Shown here: positions 19,282 to 24,545 of the stretch, in pieces | Layout: each line of letters starts with the position of its first letter | How positions within the stretch are numbered: position 1 is the stretch's first letter | Assembly: GCA_037176905.1 (NCBI GenBank) | Contig: JBBBWG010030853.1 | Location: 22,750-47,294 of the forward strand | Direction: 5' to 3' | DNA from: Azolla pinnata | Lineage: Eukaryota; Streptophyta; Polypodiopsida; Salviniales; Salviniaceae | Length of the DNA stretch: 24,545 nt | Notes under the pieces: model-generated | What the model was told of the DNA's origin: nothing | What the model saw: the letters and a program-made list of their open reading frames with translations, nothing else | Databases searched by the model: none | Program-made: the position numbers and the translations under genes

Positions 19282-22200
19282 ATGACAGGTTCGTTGTCTC
19301 ACGCACCCTGCTCGTTTTTTTTTTCAGGATTTTCCCCCCCCCCCCCCCCCCTCTTTTTTCTGTCTCTCCCTGTTCATTTTCCCGTTTGAAATGCTCTTCT
19401 CTCTCTCTCTCTCAAGATGGCAGCCTTCCCAAAATTCTCTAGGATTAACTGTTAGCTTCTTTAGGATGGAACTTCCCTGTATTAGCATCAAGAATCGGAA
19501 AAGTGGCACCTTTCCCTGAGTTTTTCTCAGAGCTAGGGTTGTTTACTTACTCGTTGTTCTTTTGTCTTTCCGATTTAGATTTCTTTTCTATTTATGTTTA
19601 TTCCGTTTCTCAGAATCGAGTGTGTACGCGGATTTTCCTTCTTCTTTCCCTACTGAAGTCTGATCCCATCTTCGGGGTTTTTCCCTTTGTTGTGAATTCT
19701 GAAAATATGGGATTTATTCATTTTCATGACTTGGTTTTCTTCCGAGGCTGTATAGTATTCTTTTTCCTTTGAGGGTCAAGAGTCCACTGACCTTGTGTAC
19801 TTTCGATTCAAACATCGACAGATTATCAGCAAGAGCAGGAAATGGAAATAGAAGCTTTGCAGGCTATTCTTATGGATGACATAGAACAATTGGACTCATC
19901 AGAATGTGGTCTTAAGACAAGCTTCAAATGTTTCCAAATAACTATATCTCCAAAGGTAAAAGTGATCAATTTATGTCGTGCAGAATTTCACTTTCATTTT
20001 GAATCATTATCATCTTCGTCTCAGTTCAGCTGCATATTATCAAGATGTCACTTGCATTTCATCGAATTCATCCAAGTTTCTTCTGGTTTTCATTTAGTTT
20101 GTATCATAATATCATTGCATCTGTTCCGAAAATCATCCCAAAACTATATGCATTTGGTTGGATTTCGTTCTATTTTCATATTAATTTTAAATGTTCTTCT
20201 GTTTTCATTTTGTGAATGCTCAACCTTCTCTTTTGTTGATCGGTTAGGATGAAGATGAAGATGAGCCAACTGATATTCCAGGTGGGCACTTTTTGAGCAT
20301 AGCTAGAATCCTTTGAGACTTTTTAAGGGCCAATACTCTGTTTTTGGCGACGTGAGCTCAAGATTGGATTTGGTATTTCATGCAAGCAGATGCCTTATAG
20401 TTGATAAATGATCGTGAACTGGAAAACATTAAAATCACAGGACGAAAATACATGCCTGTATTAAAAGCATATTCATGGAAAGTAATGATAAGATAGAATT
20501 ATGTACCTAAACATGTCATGAATTGCTTGCCCGCTGTGATGGAACCCTAAACCTTGAACCTTGTACATGAATGTCTGTAAAGATCAGGATGTGATGAGAT
20601 ACTAAATATAAACAGTTTCGGCATGGAAGATACTTTCTGCAAACAAGAGTGATCACTCTTCAATGCATATAATAAATTTTGGCTTCCTTGAAATCCATAT
20701 TAGATTTTTTAGCTATGAATAGTTGGTTAGTAGAATAAATAAGGAAAGCATCTTATACATGTAATTGGATTGTTGTGCTTTGCAGTACGGCTTGGGCTTG
20801 TTTTTGCCCACTCTCAGAATTATCCAGATGAACCACCTTTACTGGAAGTTAGAAGGTTATTTTGGAGGCTCGTCAACTCAATTATTTTTCATGATTGTTT
20901 GAACCCCCCCCCTGATGTTTCCTGAATGTGTGCTGACATTCATAGCCTTGCTGGAGTTAAACATCAGGATCTGGATGATTTGAGACAGAAGCTAATTCAA
21001 GAGGTCAGTTTTTCTGTTCTTTTCCGAGGTGTAGTAGGTCCTTATTGACTTTTGTCTAGTTGTTCTGTATAAGAATGGCTGCGGAAGGATAAAAAGCAAC
21101 CATGAGCGTTGGCAAGAAGTTATTGTTGGAAAATTCATCTTATATCCACACATGTGCAAATTTATATATGTACACACCCAAAAACATACATATATTTCAT
21201 AGTAATTACTCATACGAGGAAAGGACAATGTGGCCTATGAGATCAAAAGGAGAGATATGTGAATGTCATGTACTCAACCCTGATATTCATTCTCAAGTGA
21301 CATGTATTAACGCTAGGGTACATACAGTTAGGTTCAAACAGAGGTGCAGTGACAACTTGACTTTCCATGACATTGTAATCTTTGTACAAAAGAGAGATTA
21401 CTCCAAATGCTTTTTGGAGCAGTGCAGGCTGAAGAAAACTTGGGCATGGCTATGATGTACACGCTCGCAACTTCTGCAAAAGAATGGTTGCGTGAAAGAT
21501 ATAACCAAAACCTTGATTCGATTGCTGATGGAGATAGTGATGTGGAAGCAAAAGATGAGGTATTCTTCAGATGCATTTCAAACACAAAAGAAGTCTGTTC
21601 AGTACCTTTTTTTAGATAAATAATTGTTTTTCTCACAACCAACTCACATTATGATTCTCTGTATTTGCTAATAATCCATTTGTATTTCTCAAGCATCTTG
21701 GAAAAATTTCTACTTTCAATTTGATCTTTTAGTTTAATTAATTTAATTTAACTTTGTTTCTTTCATTCGAAGGTTATTGAACCACATGGAGAAGCAGTAA
21801 CAGTAGAGACATTTTTAGCTTGGCGTGAAAAGTTTGAGGCTGAAATAGCTCTTGAGAAAGCCAGGTATTGCTTCTTCTGTTGTATAGCATAGGGTGTAAT
21901 TCGTGACCAGTATATGTCTTGAGTAGAAAACAAGTGGTCTGTATTTCGTAATCCCTGCTTTTTCAGTGCCCTATATAATGTTTATGTCTCAAGTGTGCAA
22001 ATAATTTGACATAAATGAAATAATTTTATTCATCGTTCCCCTTCCATCAAGACTTTTTTATAAGAAACCTATTTGATAATGTCAGGCTTCTTACGGATTC
22101 AGCATTGCTGGCATCAAAAGAACGAAGGCTCTCTGGTCGTGCTTGGTTTGAGGCTGGCGGGGTAAGAATTTGTGATATTTTCTTCTACTATCTTTTCTGT

Positions 22201-22680
22201 TTAGTTAGGAAGAAAAAAATCAATTTTTTTTTCATGAATAACAAAGACCTTCACAATTTACCCATATTTCCTCTGGTTCTATAGAAAGGAGCCAAAACAG
22301 TCATCGACGAGGTCGATGATCAAGATGAAGAGGATTTGGACTTTGATGAAGACTTTGATGATGGAGGTTAGCTTTTCCTCCAAAGCTTTTTGTTGTTGTT
22401 TTTTATGATCAATATCTGTGAGTATAGTATACATACTTAGCTCACTTGCTAAATGTGCATGAAGAGCTTCTCTAAATAACATCATTATGGAAATATAAAG
22501 TTTATTCCATGGTGGCAAAATGGGTTTCTAGTTATCCCTATGATTAGTGTTTTAATCCACTATCTCTACTTAGAGAAGAACACATCCCAATGAACAAGAA
22601 ATTGAGGGTATATGTTGTTTGCAGATATCGATGAAGATGATATGCTAGACCATTATCTCTCTGGGAAAACATCAGCCTAA
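19282..22680 (+). CDS. RWD domain-containing protein 1-like (RWDD1/Gir2, DRG family partner)
   Basis: This is a complete gene read as join(19282..19288, 19822..19955, 20248..20281, 20786..20855, 20946..21003, 21428..21559, 21773..21864, 22086..22161, 22285..22366, 22625..22680). All borders are GT-AG and phases agree, giving 246 aa, very close to human RWDD1 (243). The start is ATG at 19282 in GCCACCATG; the first coding exon is 7 nt (Met-Thr plus one base). Residues 2-~115 are the RWD domain: DYQQEQEMEIEALQAILMDD, FQITISPK, the hallmark YP-x3-P as NYPDEPPLLEV, and LDDLRQKLIQEAEENLGMAM. The C-terminal half has TVETFLAWREKFEAE, LSGRAWFEAGG and an acidic tail ending DDMLDHYLSGKTSA, as in Gir2/RWDD1. 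Known relatives bind and stabilise DRG2/Rbg2 GTPases and contact GCN1, linking ribosome state to translation control. The same role is inferred here. It is a standard single-copy-type eukaryotic gene with no link to its neighbours. Confidence 0.94.
19334..19351. repeat. C18 homopolymer in RWDD1-like intron 1
   Basis: Eighteen consecutive C bases between two T-rich stretches, about 45 bp into the first intron. Exact length in the genome is uncertain because sequencing often misreads such runs. Confidence 0.85.
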
Positions 22681-24483
22681 GGATATGGTGAGTGTACTCC
22701 ATTTTTTCTTAAGTATTTCAAGGAGGGTTTTCTTAAAAAGCTGGCTATCTCAACTCCTTGGAAGTCAATGGAGACTGTACAACGTTTATATTGGTTTTAT
22801 TGAAATGAAAAATTACCATCTGATAATGTATGCCCTTATGTTGCCAAAGTGTATAAACAATTTTGACCTGGATATTTTTCTTTTCAGAAGTTCTTCGATT
22901 TGAAGTTATTTTGATAAATTTTGGGCTATATAAAGTAAGACTTGCCATCACATGGTTTTTGCATGGTTCCACATTTCAGTTTGATTAACATGAATCAACT
23001 TTACACTTTCTTGACAACGACGGCATTGATTCCAAGCTGATAGAACTCCTAATTATGTAAAAAATGGTGGGGTCTTCCCATAATACGTTAATAGTCTTTC
23101 ACCCTTGATTTCATCTTCAGTTTGTTTTACCTTTTAAACTTAGAATTTCTACATTCTCATGTCTTTTTTGTCATTCTCGTTTGATCTTCCAAATGCACAT
23201 TCTCCCATAAAACTGTGAGAACGAAACCTCATTAGTTATATGTCATGTATGAAGGTTTTTGTTAAAGCTAGTCAAAATCTTGCCTTCTAATGTCCCAGAA
23301 AAAAAGAGGTGCATTCCTTTTATCAACCACCTACTAAGCAATTGTTTTGTTCTGTTTTTACGTTTCCTGAAGCTTTGTTCGGATCAGTCCGAGGTAAAAC
23401 TCTTTGTAACCAAATATTTGCCTATTCGTCTATGTAGAGGATAATAAAGGGTTTTAGATGACATTTTCCTGTGTTGTATGAAGAACAAGGACAAGAACAG
23501 GAACAAGATCAACTTGCTTTTTCTCGTCTATTTGCTGTGTTTCTGAGCTAGCTGGATCTTACAGGTGTGGTGACCACATGGTCAATGTTAACTGTGAGCC
23601 TCAACTTGTTTCAGTAATGAAAGAATGAACGGATAAAAAAGTCAAAAACAGCCATTAAAGAGAGTTGGGCAAGTTTAGGGTCTATATTAACTGTTAGCCA
23701 CAATCCTTAACTAACAGACCTAGGAATCAGGATGGATATCATAAAGCTCTTACTGGAGTACAAGAGATCCTAAAGGTGGATGAGTTCTCTGCTTGTCTTT
23801 TGTTTCAGTGTTGACACTGAGCTCTCTTTTTAAGTGTCCCTTAATATTTGGCACCATTATAAGATTGACGTGAGAATGTTTTTTGCTTACATATATATGT
23901 TTGTTTTGACTAAACAGGGGTCAATTAGCAGTGATTTGTTTCGACTTGTGTCACTATGACAAGCCTATAATGATTTGAGGGAACACATGGAAGGCTCATT
24001 GGGCCAAGAGACCTTCCGGTCGTTTAAATCTGTAGTAAATTAATATAGAATGATGTACCCTTTTGTGTATCTGTAGCCGATCATTCCTATGCAAGATGCT
24101 TCTGTCTATGGTTGGTAGAATTGAATGCGGCAAGTAGGTGCTCTGTTGGAACTATCAAAATCCATTGCCTTCCATGCTCAGCGTTTGAATTCCTGGTGGG
24201 ATTACAGATTCATCGTTGGGATTCTTGACCAGTTTGCCAACATCTGTTGAGTATTAATTAAGCCTTTTCAATATTAGCTAAGCCTATCATCCCAGGTTGG
24301 ACTCTGGACGTGCTGGTTGTCAGATCGCACCAATCTCATATTGCCAAATAGAGCAGCACTGCTCCATTAGTATCTTGTATCTATATTTAACGATAGATTG
24401 TTAATAATAATTGGCCAAATTAGCTATAAACCAAGGGAGTTGCATGCTGCCTTCGGGTTTAATCTGATTAATTAATGGCTGTT
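22681..24483. other. 3' flank and intergenic DNA, no gene recognised
   Basis: About 1.8 kb of AT-rich DNA downstream of the RWDD1-like stop codon. It should begin with the 3' UTR. Open frames of 60-75 codons have no motif. A small perfect hairpin (GAGCAG CA CTGCTC) lies near 24350. Nothing else seen. Confidence 0.5.
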
Positions 24484-24503
24484 GGGGGGGGGGGGGGGGG
24501 GGG
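24484..24503. repeat. G20 homopolymer
   Basis: Twenty G followed directly by CCCC. It could form a G-quadruplex or may be a base-calling or assembly artefact. Confidence 0.85.
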
Positions 24504-24545
24504 CCCCAGTCTCGTCCCAAGTTGGAAACGGAGACCTTCTTCAAG

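Noticed and set aside
21102-21455. 117-codon + strand frame between RWDD1-like exons 5 and 6
   Set aside because: Lies in an intron whose removal gives a continuous RWDD1 protein, and the frame has no motif.

Overview
The window is nuclear DNA of a land plant. Genes carry short GT-AG introns, one locus is an intron-poor PLS-type pentatricopeptide repeat (PPR) gene, another is a CLASSY/DRD1-type SNF2 remodeler (a plant-only family of RNA-directed DNA methylation), and a degenerate array is built from the plant telomere repeat TTTAGGG. The PPR style (runs such as DMYAKCGALERAQ, RDVVSWSALIAG, SALLGACQ) looks most like those I know from ferns and related seed-free vascular plants. That placement is inference only.

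Layout, left to right. (1) 1-502, + strand: the 3' three exons of a tRNA 2'-phosphotransferase (KptA/TPT1), cut by the window start. (2) 1547-5555, - strand: a complete four-exon CLSY/DRD1-like remodeler that assembles in frame to 1184 codons, with a probable 5'-UTR intron reaching to about 6745. (3) About 7130-9181: a telomere-like island, whose core is a 1.1 kb array on the + strand that passes into a ~52-bp higher-order repeat, with a short reversed telomeric block at its far side. (4) 9994-12061, - strand: a GC-rich PLS-class PPR gene that appears to be spliced to a short upstream AT-rich exon of unknown origin. Its C-terminus looks cut short by a frame change. (5) 13196-13449: a 77-bp exact repeat on both sides of a 100-N gap, best read as an unmerged assembly overlap. 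(6) 14248-16967, - strand: an eight-exon RRP15-like ribosome-biogenesis gene with a 20-nt microexon and two pure codon-repeat tracts. (7) About 17700-18200, - strand: a decayed LINE-type zf-RVT fragment in AT-rich intergenic DNA. (8) 19282-22680, + strand: a complete ten-exon RWDD1/Gir2-like gene of 246 codons with a 7-nt first coding exon. The rest is 3' flank and intergenic DNA ending in a G20 run.

The genes are ordinary housekeeping or regulatory loci with no operon-like relation. KptA serves tRNA splicing, CLSY siRNA-directed methylation, PPR organelle RNA, RRP15 the 60S pre-ribosome, and RWDD1 DRG/GCN translation control. I did not find a new multi-gene system. The most unusual points are the organised telomere-derived island directly upstream of a silencing-pathway gene, and the apparent exon capture plus C-terminal frame break at the PPR locus. 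Exon joins were worked out by hand from splice consensus and reading frame. They are consistent in frame but have no transcript support here.
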